NCBI GenBank assembly: GCA_020832545.1
Contig: JAFIEK010000021.1
Location: 1-64,000 of the forward strand
DNA length: 64,000 nucleotides
Direction of reading: 5' to 3'
Source of the DNA: Pararhodobacter sp.
GTDB taxonomy: Bacteria > Pseudomonadota > Alphaproteobacteria > Rhodobacterales > Rhodobacteraceae
Below, in pieces: positions 51,902-62,586 of this stretch. The notes below the pieces were generated by a model that saw only the letters and a list, made by a program, of their open reading frames with translations, had not been told where the DNA came from and did no database searches. The translations under genes and the position numbers were made by a program. Numbering within the stretch: position 1 is the stretch's first letter; each line of letters opens with the position of its first letter.

Positions 51902-52357
51902 TGTTCTGCATCGTCATGCTTCAGTTCATCTCGCGCAATGTCTTCTCCTCGCCCCCGGTCTGGACCGAGGATGTCGCACGCTACATGATGGTCTGGACCG
52001 GCCTTTTGGGCGCCACCCTGTCGTTCAAGACCAAGGCCGATGCGGTGCTGATGCAAAGCATCTTTCCCCCGCCGCCCGCATTTTCTGAGCTATCTGTCGG
52101 ATGGCGTGCATACCATAGCCGTTCTGGGCTTCATCGGGCCGGTGGTCTGGTATTGTTTCTAAAATATCCGTGGTGATTTTGGCCGCGGCTATCTTGGCCG
52201 CCAAAGCGGCCTTGTCGCCGATACGCTGGGCATTTCCATGCTCTGGATTGTTGCGGTGGTGCCAATCACCATGATTGTGATTTTCATCCACCTGTGCGCG
52301 CACTGGGCTCAGGACGGGTTGCAGGCGGCTGAGTCCGATCAGAGCGTTCCGGGCTGA
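51876..52357 (+). pseudogene. TRAP small permease (dctQ) remnant fused to the TonB receptor fragment
   Basis: The reading LPVEAIVVMFCIVMLQFISRNVFSS, PVWTEDVARYMMVWTGLLGATLSFKTKADAVLM is a DctQ core distinct from the complete dctQ at 46.7 kb. It lacks the first helix and shifts frame near 52080 (then FLSYLSDGVHTIAVLGFIGPVVWY*). It resumes in yet another frame with LVADTLGISMLWIVAVVPITMIVIFIHLCAHW to TGA 52355-52357. The partner genes are absent. It is the joining point of a deletion between two unrelated loci. Confidence 0.8.
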
Positions 52358-52609
52358 CGATCACTTGCGCAACGGGCATCGGGCTGGTTGTGCGGGGCCG
52401 CCCGACCGCGCATCACCACAGTCAGCATTGCCAGATTGTTGGTGCGGCGATACACGCGATGTTTTCCTTGTCACAACAGGCTTGCTACGTCCGTGCCTAT
52501 ACCTGCATTCGGCAGCAGAGATCGGCAACGGTTATCGGCAATATCTTGCCTTTTGCGCAAAAAAGTGCTTATAAAGACAATGAGTTTCGTATAGCTAAGA
52601 TCGGCAAAA
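52358..52609. other. Gap between the dctQ remnant and fic
   Basis: About 250 bases with no supported gene; short frames here lack protein character. It presumably holds the fic promoter, with an AT-rich stretch at 52550-52600. Confidence 0.35.
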
Positions 52610-53812
52610 ATGTTAGAAACACCCGGCAGGATCGAGCCATGCTTCTTTGAAGAGCATATACCTGCCAGCCTGGCGGACCTGTCGGTCGAAATCCAGCGCG
52701 AGGCGACCCGACTGGGACAGGGACTGCACCCGGACAGCGCAGCTGAGTTGGCCGACCTTGTCAGGGTGATGAACTGCTACTACTCAAACCTGATCGAAGG
52801 TCACAACACGCGGCCGCGCGACATTGAGCGCGCTCTCGCAGGGGCGGAGTTGGAAGAAGAGACGCGCCCGCTCGCACTGGAAGCGCGCGCGCATGTCATC
52901 GCCCAGCGCTCCATCGACAAGATGCATCGGGAGGGCGTCTTGCCCAGGCCCACATCTGTCGAGTTCCTGACTTGGGTGCACAAAGCCTTTTACGATGAGA
53001 TGCCCGATGAATTTCGGCGCATCGAACACCCGGATGGAACGACGGAACCCATCATTGCGGGTCATATGCGGCAAGAAGGGGACCGCGAAGTTGCCGTCGG
53101 GCGTCATCTGCCCCCGGCCTCGGGCCGGATCGCAGCCTTCATGGAGCATTTCGACAAACGGTTCCAGATCGCGGCGCGCTCGGCGAGCGGGCGGATCATC
53201 GCGATCGCGTCAGCGCACCATCGGCTCAACTACATCCACCCTTTCCCCGACGGGAATGGGCGTGTCAGCCGCCTGATGTCGCATGCGATGGCCCTTGACG
53301 CCGGCATCGGCGGTCAAGGGCTGTGGTCTGTTTCACGCGGACTGGCACGCGGGTTGTTGGACCGGGGCGAATACAAGCGCATGATGGATTTGGCCGACAG
53401 CCCACGACGCGGCGACCGCGACGGGCGGGGCAACCTGTCTGAGGCCGCACTGAAGACATATTGCGAATGGTTCCTGAAGGTTACACTGGATCAGATCACG
53501 TTTTCGGCGAAACTGTTTGACCTGCGCGGTCTGGAAAAGCGCTATCGGCGCCTGGTTCAGGACACGATAGACGACAAGCGCGCCCCTGACCTGATCTCGG
53601 CAGTCCTGCGGTTTGGCGCGCTGGAGCGCGGCGACGCGCAGATCGTGCTCAAGACGTCCGAGCGCACAGCCCGCAATACGCTCAGCAAACTCACTTCGGC
53701 AGGATATTTGTCATCCGCCTCACCAAAAACGCCCGTGCGGCTGTCATTTCCTCTGGACTACCGGGAGCGCCTTTTTCCCAATCTGTTTGCCGACGAGAAC
53801 TTGCCTGCCTGA
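52610..53812 (+). CDS. Fic-domain protein with N-terminal autoinhibitory motif
   Basis: Fic enzymes transfer AMP (or other phosphate-containing groups) to target hydroxyls. The active-site loop HPFPDGNGRVSRLM, near residue 209, is complete. The inhibitory helix motif S/TxxxE(G/N) is Ser59-NLI-Glu63-Gly64, N-terminal to the Fic core, so this is a class II Fic protein whose Glu63 should block ATP until displaced. A C-terminal winged-helix-like region (SAVLRFGALERGDAQIVLKTSERTARNTLSKLTSAGYL) suggests DNA binding. No antitoxin or partner gene is adjacent. The ribosome site is weak, so the exact start is uncertain. Confidence 0.9.
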   Translation: MLETPGRIEPCFFEEHIPASLADLSVEIQREATRLGQGLHPDSAAELADLVRVMNCYYSNLIEGHNTRPRDIERALAGAELEEETRPLALEARAHVIAQRSIDKMHREGVLPRPTSVEFLTWVHKAFYDEMPDEFRRIEHPDGTTEPIIAGHMRQEGDREVAVGRHLPPASGRIAAFMEHFDKRFQIAARSASGRIIAIASAHHRLNYIHPFPDGNGRVSRLMSHAMALDAGIGGQGLWSVSRGLARGLLDRGEYKRMMDLADSPRRGDRDGRGNLSEAALKTYCEWFLKVTLDQITFSAKLFDLRGLEKRYRRLVQDTIDDKRAPDLISAVLRFGALERGDAQIVLKTSERTARNTLSKLTSAGYLSSASPKTPVRLSFPLDYRERLFPNLFADENLPA

Positions 53813-54081
53813 CAGGGCTGATCCCCCCGCCCCGCAGATCGCACGCTGTCAGGGCACGCCAAAGCAAGGGTCCGCGCCTTGATCCACGGCGCGCGCCACC
53901 TCTTTCAAGCCCATCCAAATCTCTGTCCAAAAGTGGGGGAGTTTGTTCACAATTGGTATTTGACGTCTTGCAGAGGATCTGGAGCATTTGCTTCACACAG
54001 CAGCCTCAGCGCGATTTCGGACCAGGACACCTGAGTCCTGCCAGCGGTCCGGCAGGGTTCAGATAGCTTCCCAGATCTACA
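53813..54081. other. Gap between fic and the convergent glucan synthase gene
   Basis: The 269 bases hold no supported gene. A convergent terminator would be expected; no clean hairpin with a U-run was recognised. Confidence 0.35.
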
Positions 54082-57000
54082 TCAACTGGTCGCGATGCGC
54101 AGGTGGACGGTTCGGGTTAGTCCTTCGTCAGGGAACTCCACGCGCTCGCCGCTTTCCGCCTTGCCGTCGATGGTAAAGGAAAGGATTTCACCGACCTGCC
54201 CCTGCTGCTTTTCGCATATCACCTCAATCACACCACCGCTTCGCACCAGCCGCGCGGTAAAACCGTCCCAGTCAGGCGGCAGGCAGGGGCGGATCACAAG
54301 CCCGCCTCCACATAACCGCAGCCCGAGGATATGTTCCACCGCCAGCTGCCAGCTCCATCCTGCGGCGCCGGTATACCAGCTCCACCCGCCGCGCCCCAGA
54401 TGCGGGGCAACACCACCGATATCGGCAGCCATGGCATAGGGTTCTGTCAGGTAGCGCTCGGCCGTCGCGCGCGAACCGGCCTGACGAACGGGGTTGAGAC
54501 GGTCGAACACCGCCTTCGCGCGCGCACCATCACCAAGCTCGGAAAAGGCGATCCCCAGCCAGGCGGCGGCATGGGAATACTGTCCGCCATTCTCGCGGAT
54601 GCCCGGTGGGTAGGCGCGGATATAGCCGGGATCTCGCGCTGTGGTATCGAATGGTGGGTCAAGCAGGCGAACGATGGTGTCATCGTCGCGCATCAGGTTT
54701 CGGGACGCTGCATTCATGGCGCGCCGGGCGCGCCCGCCCTCGCCCGCGTGTGACAGCACCGCCCATGATTGCGAGATTGAGTCGATCCGGCATTCGCTGT
54801 TTTTCGCCGAGCCGAGGGGTTGCCCCTCGTCGTCGCGCGCGCGTAAATACCACTCGCCGTCCCAGCCCGCAGCCTCGACGGTGCGGCTCAGATCGTCCAG
54901 CCGATCACGCCAGAGTGGCGCCAGATCATCCCGCCCGGCGGCAGCGCACAGGTCCAGAAATCCGCGTATCGTGGCGATCAGGAACCAGCCAAGCCAGACG
55001 CTCTGGCCACGCCCCTTGGCGCCCACGCGATCCATCCCGTCGTTCCAGTCGCCAGTGCCGATCAGAGGCAACCCGGCGTCGCCCAATACATGGGCGCGCT
55101 GAAGTGCGCGCTCGCAATGGTCAAGGAGCGGCCCTGCATCAGCGGCATGCCCGAAGAGGGCGTAGCGGTCATGCTCAAGATCGCTCAGCGGGGGGGCTGC
55201 CAAGAAGGGCACGATCTCGGACAGGATCAGGGCATCGCCGGTAGCCCTGACATAGGCGGCGGTTGCGTAGGGCAGCCAAAGCAGATCGTCTGAGCAGCGC
55301 GTGCGCACCCCACGCCCCTCGGGCGGGTGCCACCAGTGCAGGACATCCCCTTCCTCGAACTGAAAAGCAGCGGCGCGCAGTATATGCGCGCGCGCCGTCT
55401 GCGGGTCGCCATGCAACAGCGACAACACGTCCTGAAGCTGATCACGAAACCCGAACGCACCGCTGGCCTGATAGAACCCGGCGCGCGCATTGATCCGCGA
55501 ACTGACGGTTTGATAGGGCAGCCAGCGGTTGACCATGATGTCAAACGCCGGATCGGGGGTTTGCACCTGCACGGCATTCAGTCGCGATGTCCAGGCCTCG
55601 CGCACCCGGTCAAATTCGGCGCGCACGCGCGCGGCATCGCTCCAGTGCCCGACCAGCGCGGTCGCGGCCTCGGCGTTTTCCCCCTGACCAAGCAGGAAAT
55701 GCGCCTCGACGCTTTCGCCTGCCGGAATGTCGAGATGAATCTGATAGGCCGCGCAGACATCGCCGGTGTAATCGCTTGCCTCGCCCAGATTCCAGCGCCG
55801 CAGGGCTTCGGGGCTGGCCAAGTCGCCCTGCCAGCCAAGGAAATCGGGGCGCGAACAGGTCACGCTATGCGCGGCGTGGCTGGAAGAGAGGAATGCCACA
55901 CGTCCGGCAAAGACCGGGTTGCGCGCGTTTCGGGCGATCAACGCGCGCGCCGTGCCGTCATAGGCGGCCATCAGGAACGGGTCAGGCCGCCCCGCCACCG
56001 CGCCCAGAAGCCAGTCGGCAAAATAGGTTGCGGTAATGCGGCGCGGCTGGGTGCCGCGATTGTGCAGACGCAACTGGACAAGCTTGACCGGATCATGAGT
56101 TGCAACGCAGACCCGCAATTCCTGCTCAAGTCCCTGCGTGGCGCTGTGCCATGCCGTGATCCCAGTGCCATGGCGCACCCGGAACGCGGCACTTCCGCCT
56201 GCGGGAAGCGGTGTCGGCGTCCAGGTATGCCCGCTCACCTCATCCCGAAGATAAAGCGCCTCGACCTGCGGGTCGCTGACCGGATCGTTGCGCCAGGGCG
56301 TCAACCGGTTCTCACCGCTGTTGATTGCCCAGCTCCAGCCAAGCCCGGCCTCGGTGACGATGGTACCGAAATCGGGGTTGGCAAGGACATTGGCCCAGGG
56401 CGCGGGGGGTGGCCCGGCCTGATCGAGCGCGATGACATAATCGCCGCTCTCGCGGCAGAACCCGCCATAACCGTTTTCCAGCATCAGCCCCGACGGCGGT
56501 GACAGCGCGGCCAGAGCACTGAGCTCTGGCATGGCGTCCTGCGGACCTGACGGCGCGAAATGTGGTGGCTTGGGCCGGTCCGGGTGCAATCTGGCAAGCT
56601 GCGCCTCCAGCGAACCGTTGTCTGCATCAAGCATGACCGAGGCCGCCGCCTCGATCGCCGCCACGGAGCCGGGCGCACCGGGATCGACCGCCACAAGGTG
56701 AATCCCGCCCTTGTGCCCCAACAGTTCCTGCGCTCCGGCGTCACGAAGTTGCGCGACAAGGCGCTCGCGCACCGGCTCGACATAGCCCGGAATACCCTCG
56801 TGGAGGATGACAAGGTCAATGCGCAATCCGCTGTCGCGCCACAGCCTGTGCGCGGCAAGCAGCGTCGCCGTAAGACTGCGCGCGCGCCCCTCGCCAACCC
56901 GCAAGGCCAGGATTGGCGCATCGCCCGATATCCCATGCGCCCAGAGGTCTGGCTGCGCCGAGGACTTTACTCGGAAATCCGGAAATCGCCCGGTTTCGCG

Positions 57001-60000
57001 CGGTCCGGGGCACAGCAACTCTGACAGCAAAGTCTGGGCCTTTGGCAGATCCGATGGCGCCAGCCCGTAGCCCTGCACGCTGCGCGCCGCTTGCGTGCCT
57101 GCCGCTTCAAGCGCCCAGTCAAGCGTGGTCAGCGTGGCGAAGCGCCTTGCCGAGTCCTCGGCATCAGAGCGCGTTTCGCCAACGATGGTAACAAAGGCGA
57201 TCTCGCTGCGGCCATGCGGCGGAAGCGTCACCTCGGCCTGCAACGCCATCACCGGGTCAAGTGTCCAACCGGTCCGCGCCTCAAGTGACCCGCCGACAAG
57301 CGCCGCCGGGGCCGCCCCGTCCCCGTGACGGCCAAGAAAGGCGCGGCGATCAGTCTCATAGCCTGATACACGGGCGGTTCCGTCATCGCAAACCATCCGG
57401 TGCAAAAGCACGGGATGATGCTCTTCGGGGCGGCGCCCCCTGCGGCTGAAGATCAGACCGTCCATTGCCGACACATGGCCGCTGGCCACGAACAACCGGC
57501 TGAAGGCCGGGTGGCGGTCGTGGTCCTCCACAGGGGAAAGCACCACCTCGGCACAACTGGTGATCGACAGCTTGCGGGGGTGGTCGGTTTCGTTGACCAG
57601 CGCTATTCGTCGGATCTCGATCATGTCGCCGGGCGCGATGCCGACCAGCAGGCTCATGGCGATGCCGTTCTGGCGATGATGGTATTCAACCATATGCTGA
57701 TGCAACACCACCCGCCGAGGATCACCCGCGCCATCGTCAGCCGCCGGTCTGCCCAAGCTCCATAGCGCGCCATCCCCGCAGTCGCGAAGATACAGGCTGC
57801 GCCCGCCCAACCCGTCCACATCCCCGCCGATCGCCCTGGTCAGCAAGTGCCGATGCCACCAGAGGCTGCCACCAACACCATCACCCAGCCGCGCTGTCAT
57901 GTCCGCATTGGCAATTGCGTGATGCAGACGACCGCGACCATCCGCTGCCGGCAACCAGGGATGCAGTGCCGGAACCGTATCGGTCGTACCATCGGGCTGC
58001 GGCAGGGTTTCATCGACGCGCTCTTCTTCGACTGGCAGTTCCCATGGAATCCGCTCACTCAGCAGCAGTTCCACCGTGCGCATATGGGGATCGGCATGAA
58101 ACCAGTTCACCAGCATGTCGTCACACAGCGCATTGCCAAGCGCTGCAAGCCCCATGCCGTGGTGATGTGCCATATACGAGCGCACTGGCACGAAGCTTTC
58201 CCCCACCGGAACCCGATCAGCGGTGAAATCGGCCGCCTCGTAATACCCGTAGCGCCCCATCATCCCTATTTCAGCCAGTGTGCGCAGGTTCGCCAAGGCG
58301 GCCTTAGGACGCAGTTGCAGCGCCAGAAGCGTGGCATAGGGCGCAATCACCAGATCGCGCGTCAACCCGCGCCGAACGCCAAGGCCCGGCACCCCGAATG
58401 CGTGGTAACGATATTTCCCTTCAGGATCCTGTGCGGCATAGCCCGATTCCGAGATACCCCAGGGCACCCCAAGGCGCGCGCTATAGGCGCGCTGCATATC
58501 CACAGCCGTGCGGTCGCTCTGACCCAGCAATGTCGAGGCCGGGCTACGTTGCAGCAAGCGCGGCATGAGGTATTCGAACATCGAGCCGTTCCAGGACACC
58601 AATGCAAGGCCCCTGCCCTTGCCGGTCACGGGCCTGCCAAGCTGGAACCAGTGCTCCGGGCGCACATCGCCCTTGGCGATGGCAAAATAGCTTGCCAGCC
58701 GCGCTTCCGAGGCGAGCAGATCGTAGCGGTTGGAATCAAGCCGCCCGACCCCGACATCGTAACCGATAAAGAACAGCCGCGTATTTGGATCAAGCAGCAT
58801 CCGGAAATCCATCCCGAGTGCCCAGTCCCGCGCCCGAGCCGAAATGACAAGCAAGGCGCGCTCCAGCTCGGCATGGGTCTGTGCTGCCGCCTCCAGCGCA
58901 CGATCGAGCGCGTCGATCCACGCACGCGACAACCCGCTTTCCAGAAGCGCGCCCTGCGCCATGAGCCGCTGGCGGGCGACCGCAAATGCCGCCGCTGAAC
59001 CGGCAAGCGGCAGATCGAAAGGCAACACGTTCTCTACCGTCCAGGCCCGCGCGGCGCATTCGGCAGGCACCTGGGCCAGAATCGAGCGCCAGCCCTGCTG
59101 CGCGTCCAGGTCGCGCCTCATCGCGCTCAGATGGTGCCGGGTACGTTCCAGCCATATCTGCACCTCGCGCAACGATTCGGCTGGCACAACCTCGCTGGCC
59201 AGGATGGCATCTCGCACGCAGACCTCCAGCGCCGGCATCATATCGTCGCAAAACCGTGCCAAGACTTCAGACCATTCTGTGCGCAGATTGCGAACCCGTA
59301 TGGCACACACCTGCATGTCGTGCAGCACCTGCGGGCAACCGTTCGGGAATACCCGGGTGTTTGCCTCCATGGCTGACGTTTCCGCCAGCAGAGCAAGCGT
59401 ATCGTGCAGCCCGTCCCAGCGCGCGGCGCCGAAGGCAGGTTCAAGCCGCGCGGCCTGCGCCGCCTGGGCCAGCGTGATCAGGCTGACCGCCAGGTTGCCG
59501 CTGTCAACGGTTGACACATAGCGCGGCTCCAGCGGCACCAGATGACGGGTTTCGTACCAGTTGAGCAGATGGCCACGCCAGCTTTGCAGCCGGTCCATAG
59601 TATCGAGCGTGTTGCGCGTGCGCGCAACCAATTCTGGCAGACCCAGATGCCCTAGGCGCCACGCAGTCAGCGACGACAGAAGCATCATCCCGATATTCGT
59701 GGGCGAGGTCCGGTGCGCAACTCCGACCTGCGGCGCTTCCTGGTAGTTGTCAGGCGGAAGCCAGTTGTCCTCGGGGCGTACGAAGGTTTCGAAGAACAGC
59801 CAGCTACGCCGGGCAACCCGCCGCAAGAAGGCACGGTCGCGCGCATCGAACGCTACCTCGGGCTCCTCTGCAGAGCGGCTGACGACCAGCGCGATCTCGG
59901 GTGCGGCGAACCACAAAGCCAGCAGCCCGGTTGCTGCAGCTATAGCTGTCGGATCAATCATGGCAAGCACGACACCGGCCAGAAAGGCAATCGCGGGCGC

Positions 60001-62586
60001 GTGCCACATCACCTGCCAGACCGCGCGCCGGGATCCGTGCCGGGCAAGGCGGTCTGCGACCTGTGCCGCCGGAGTCCATTCCAGCAGCCGCCGGCCACGC
60101 CATAATCGCCACAGGGTGCGCAGAATGGCATCAAGCGCCGTCACTGCATCATTGACAATGAAGATGACCGCCAATGCCCAGCGCCCCGCATGTTCGCGTG
60201 CCCGCAAGAGCGTCAAGCGCACTGCCCCGCGCCTGCGCCCGCCGGCAAAGCCGGTAACCAGGTCGGTGAACAGATGTGCGCCCGGCACCAGAACCGCCAG
60301 CCCGGTCCAGATCCAGGGGTTGCCGGGCAGCACGGTCCAGCCCGCCAGCACCAGTGCTATCAGACTGACCGGCACCAGCGAGCGGCGCAGATTGTCCAGC
60401 AGTTTCCAGCGCCCCAGCAGCGTGAAACGGTTTGCCAGTTTCGTGCCATCGGGTCCGGGAACACGCCGGCCCAGCCAAGGCAGAAGCTGCCAGTCGCCGC
60501 GGATCCAGCGATGCATCCGCGTAGATTGTTCCGGATACCCTTGTGGGAACCCCTCATAAACCACAATGTCACTGGTCAACCCGACACGGCCATGCAGACC
60601 TTCGAACAGATCATGACTGAGTATCCGTCCCTCGGGAACCCGCCCTGCCAGGCTGCGCGCGAATGTGGCAACCTCATAAAGACCCTTGCCGGTGAAAGTG
60701 CCTTCGCCGAACAGGTCCTGATAGACATCGGACACCGCGCGCGAATAAATATCAATCGCAGTGTCACCGCCATACAAGCGTGCGAACAGCGTATGTGTTG
60801 CCACTTCGGGCGAAATTTCCACCCTCGGCTGAAGAACGGTATAGCCCCCAAGCACCTGTCCGGAGTCCGGATCAAAACGCGCCGTGTTTAGCGGATGCGC
60901 CAGCGTTCCCACCAGCCGGTTGACCGAGCCCGGCGGCAGCTTCGTGTCGGCATCAACGGTCAGCACGAACCGGACTCGGCGCAATGCGCGCGTGTTGCCG
61001 ACCCGGCAATGAAAGGCATCTCGTTCGCCAGTCAGGATCAGGACGTTGAGCTGTTCGAGCTTGCCGCGTTTGCGTTCCCAGCCCATCCAGCAACCTTCAG
61101 CCGGGTTGTGAATCCGTGCGCGGTGCAGCAAATGGAACGGGCCGACGCCGCGCCCGTCGCCATAGCGCGCGTTCAGCGCCTCGATGGCTGCAACCAGCGC
61201 GCGCTCGATCTCGGTATCTTGTGGCAGCGTGCGGGTATGGGCGTCAGCGTAATCGCTGAGCAGGACGAATTGCAGCATCGGATCGAGGTTTGACAGCCGG
61301 TGCGCCTCAAGCGTCTTTGCCAGTTCGGCGGCGTCTTCGGGCTTTGACACCAGCGCCGGAATTGCGATGGCTGTGCGGCAGTCAGGGGCGATAGCGCGGC
61401 GGAAGTCCATCTTTGGCAAGCGTCGCGGTGCAACCAGAAGCGTGACCAGCCAGTTGATCAGTGTAATTCCGATCACCGACGCGGGCACCAGCATCAGGGC
61501 CATGCCCGAAACCCAGGTCAGCGGCCCGGCGGCCAGCCACCAAAGATAAGCTGCGGGAACCACCAGCGCGATCAGGCACGCCAGCCCCAGCGCTACGGCG
61601 TACAGTGTTCCGCAGTGCTGCACCGCCGCAAGGCGCAGGCGCCCGATGATCGGCCGACGCGTTCCGAGGCGTGCCTCGAAATCTCGCATCCCCTCGCCCA
61701 GCAGCCACCAGCCGACATGGCCCCGAAGCGGATCGCCCGAATAACGGCTGCAATGGGCGACCAGCGCCGCGGCAATCTCGCATTCGTTGTGACGGCACTT
61801 TGTGCTGATTGCCTCGATGGCCTTTCGGCAATCGTCGCGGCTGCGGAACTCCATCCGCTGGTATACCCCAGCAGGATCCTGGGCCAGAATCTCTTCGACG
61901 AGACTCGAGGCATCGAAAACCACCTTCCAGTCGATCGTTTTCAGAACCGACAGTGTTGCAATTGCCCTTGCGATGCATTCCGATGCGTCAAGCCCCTCCG
62001 GCAACTCCACCAGTTGCTCACGCGACAATGGTGGAATAACGGCCGGAAAGCGTTGGCTTACGGCCGCAATCAGCACCTCCAGCGCCGCGACCCGCAGCAT
62101 CGTCGGGAAAGCCCACAACTCGGCGATATCGAGCGGCGCGCGGTCCTGATAGGCACGCAGGAAGCGCACGCAGACCGGCAGCGACAGCTGCATCTGCGAC
62201 GCCGCAAGCAATCCGTGCGCCATGGCGTGAATACGCGGCACCCCGGCGCGGCGATCAGTCTGCCTTGACCTGGTAGCAACCGCCTGGGGCGGCAGCGCGC
62301 GCAGCCGGTTCAGGAATGCGGGGGGCAGGTCTGCGCGGATCTGGCGCAACGCGCGACGCAGATGATAGTCGTTGTCGAGCATCCACTCGGCCGCGGTCAG
62401 GTTCTCGGGGTCGGCCGCGCGCGCGCCAGCCAATGCGCGCGGCACCCAGTCACTTATTGCACCAAGCTCCGCCAGGGCGGGCGGCGGCCGAGGCGGCCAG
62501 TCATGCAAATGATGCCCGGAAGCGAGAGCCCATGCAGCCCGCACTTCGGGCGGTTGGACGGTCCAGCTATTCGAGGGTTCGCTCAT
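54082..62586 (-). CDS. ndvB: Cyclic beta-1,2-glucan synthase
   Basis: This 2,834-residue inner-membrane enzyme makes periplasmic cyclic beta-1,2-glucans (NdvB/ChvB/Cgs), used in osmoadaptation and host interaction. Membrane helices lie near residues 335-390 and again about 740-930. Between them is the GT84 domain, with VLTVDADTKLPPGSVNRLVG at ~540 (DxD-like site) and MHRWIRGDWQLLPWLG at ~690. The C-terminal third holds GH94-like phosphorylase domains with GTGDWNDGMDRVGAKG at ~2510 (the conserved Asp region) that set ring size. Length matches known Cgs proteins. The start overlaps the stop of the universal-stress gene by four bases, linking synthesis to a stress regulon. It is a single unbroken frame. 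Confidence 0.95.
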   Translation of the reverse strand: MSEPSNSWTVQPPEVRAAWALASGHHLHDWPPRPPPALAELGAISDWVPRALAGARAADPENLTAAEWMLDNDYHLRRALRQIRADLPPAFLNRLRALPPQAVATRSRQTDRRAGVPRIHAMAHGLLAASQMQLSLPVCVRFLRAYQDRAPLDIAELWAFPTMLRVAALEVLIAAVSQRFPAVIPPLSREQLVELPEGLDASECIARAIATLSVLKTIDWKVVFDASSLVEEILAQDPAGVYQRMEFRSRDDCRKAIEAISTKCRHNECEIAAALVAHCSRYSGDPLRGHVGWWLLGEGMRDFEARLGTRRPIIGRLRLAAVQHCGTLYAVALGLACLIALVVPAAYLWWLAAGPLTWVSGMALMLVPASVIGITLINWLVTLLVAPRRLPKMDFRRAIAPDCRTAIAIPALVSKPEDAAELAKTLEAHRLSNLDPMLQFVLLSDYADAHTRTLPQDTEIERALVAAIEALNARYGDGRGVGPFHLLHRARIHNPAEGCWMGWERKRGKLEQLNVLILTGERDAFHCRVGNTRALRRVRFVLTVDADTKLPPGSVNRLVGTLAHPLNTARFDPDSGQVLGGYTVLQPRVEISPEVATHTLFARLYGGDTAIDIYSRAVSDVYQDLFGEGTFTGKGLYEVATFARSLAGRVPEGRILSHDLFEGLHGRVGLTSDIVVYEGFPQGYPEQSTRMHRWIRGDWQLLPWLGRRVPGPDGTKLANRFTLLGRWKLLDNLRRSLVPVSLIALVLAGWTVLPGNPWIWTGLAVLVPGAHLFTDLVTGFAGGRRRGAVRLTLLRAREHAGRWALAVIFIVNDAVTALDAILRTLWRLWRGRRLLEWTPAAQVADRLARHGSRRAVWQVMWHAPAIAFLAGVVLAMIDPTAIAAATGLLALWFAAPEIALVVSRSAEEPEVAFDARDRAFLRRVARRSWLFFETFVRPEDNWLPPDNYQEAPQVGVAHRTSPTNIGMMLLSSLTAWRLGHLGLPELVARTRNTLDTMDRLQSWRGHLLNWYETRHLVPLEPRYVSTVDSGNLAVSLITLAQAAQAARLEPAFGAARWDGLHDTLALLAETSAMEANTRVFPNGCPQVLHDMQVCAIRVRNLRTEWSEVLARFCDDMMPALEVCVRDAILASEVVPAESLREVQIWLERTRHHLSAMRRDLDAQQGWRSILAQVPAECAARAWTVENVLPFDLPLAGSAAAFAVARQRLMAQGALLESGLSRAWIDALDRALEAAAQTHAELERALLVISARARDWALGMDFRMLLDPNTRLFFIGYDVGVGRLDSNRYDLLASEARLASYFAIAKGDVRPEHWFQLGRPVTGKGRGLALVSWNGSMFEYLMPRLLQRSPASTLLGQSDRTAVDMQRAYSARLGVPWGISESGYAAQDPEGKYRYHAFGVPGLGVRRGLTRDLVIAPYATLLALQLRPKAALANLRTLAEIGMMGRYGYYEAADFTADRVPVGESFVPVRSYMAHHHGMGLAALGNALCDDMLVNWFHADPHMRTVELLLSERIPWELPVEEERVDETLPQPDGTTDTVPALHPWLPAADGRGRLHHAIANADMTARLGDGVGGSLWWHRHLLTRAIGGDVDGLGGRSLYLRDCGDGALWSLGRPAADDGAGDPRRVVLHQHMVEYHHRQNGIAMSLLVGIAPGDMIEIRRIALVNETDHPRKLSITSCAEVVLSPVEDHDRHPAFSRLFVASGHVSAMDGLIFSRRGRRPEEHHPVLLHRMVCDDGTARVSGYETDRRAFLGRHGDGAAPAALVGGSLEARTGWTLDPVMALQAEVTLPPHGRSEIAFVTIVGETRSDAEDSARRFATLTTLDWALEAAGTQAARSVQGYGLAPSDLPKAQTLLSELLCPGPRETGRFPDFRVKSSAQPDLWAHGISGDAPILALRVGEGRARSLTATLLAAHRLWRDSGLRIDLVILHEGIPGYVEPVRERLVAQLRDAGAQELLGHKGGIHLVAVDPGAPGSVAAIEAAASVMLDADNGSLEAQLARLHPDRPKPPHFAPSGPQDAMPELSALAALSPPSGLMLENGYGGFCRESGDYVIALDQAGPPPAPWANVLANPDFGTIVTEAGLGWSWAINSGENRLTPWRNDPVSDPQVEALYLRDEVSGHTWTPTPLPAGGSAAFRVRHGTGITAWHSATQGLEQELRVCVATHDPVKLVQLRLHNRGTQPRRITATYFADWLLGAVAGRPDPFLMAAYDGTARALIARNARNPVFAGRVAFLSSSHAAHSVTCSRPDFLGWQGDLASPEALRRWNLGEASDYTGDVCAAYQIHLDIPAGESVEAHFLLGQGENAEAATALVGHWSDAARVRAEFDRVREAWTSRLNAVQVQTPDPAFDIMVNRWLPYQTVSSRINARAGFYQASGAFGFRDQLQDVLSLLHGDPQTARAHILRAAAFQFEEGDVLHWWHPPEGRGVRTRCSDDLLWLPYATAAYVRATGDALILSEIVPFLAAPPLSDLEHDRYALFGHAADAGPLLDHCERALQRAHVLGDAGLPLIGTGDWNDGMDRVGAKGRGQSVWLGWFLIATIRGFLDLCAAAGRDDLAPLWRDRLDDLSRTVEAAGWDGEWYLRARDDEGQPLGSAKNSECRIDSISQSWAVLSHAGEGGRARRAMNAASRNLMRDDDTIVRLLDPPFDTTARDPGYIRAYPPGIRENGGQYSHAAAWLGIAFSELGDGARAKAVFDRLNPVRQAGSRATAERYLTEPYAMAADIGGVAPHLGRGGWSWYTGAAGWSWQLAVEHILGLRLCGGGLVIRPCLPPDWDGFTARLVRSGGVIEVICEKQQGQVGEILSFTIDGKAESGERVEFPDEGLTRTVHLRIATS

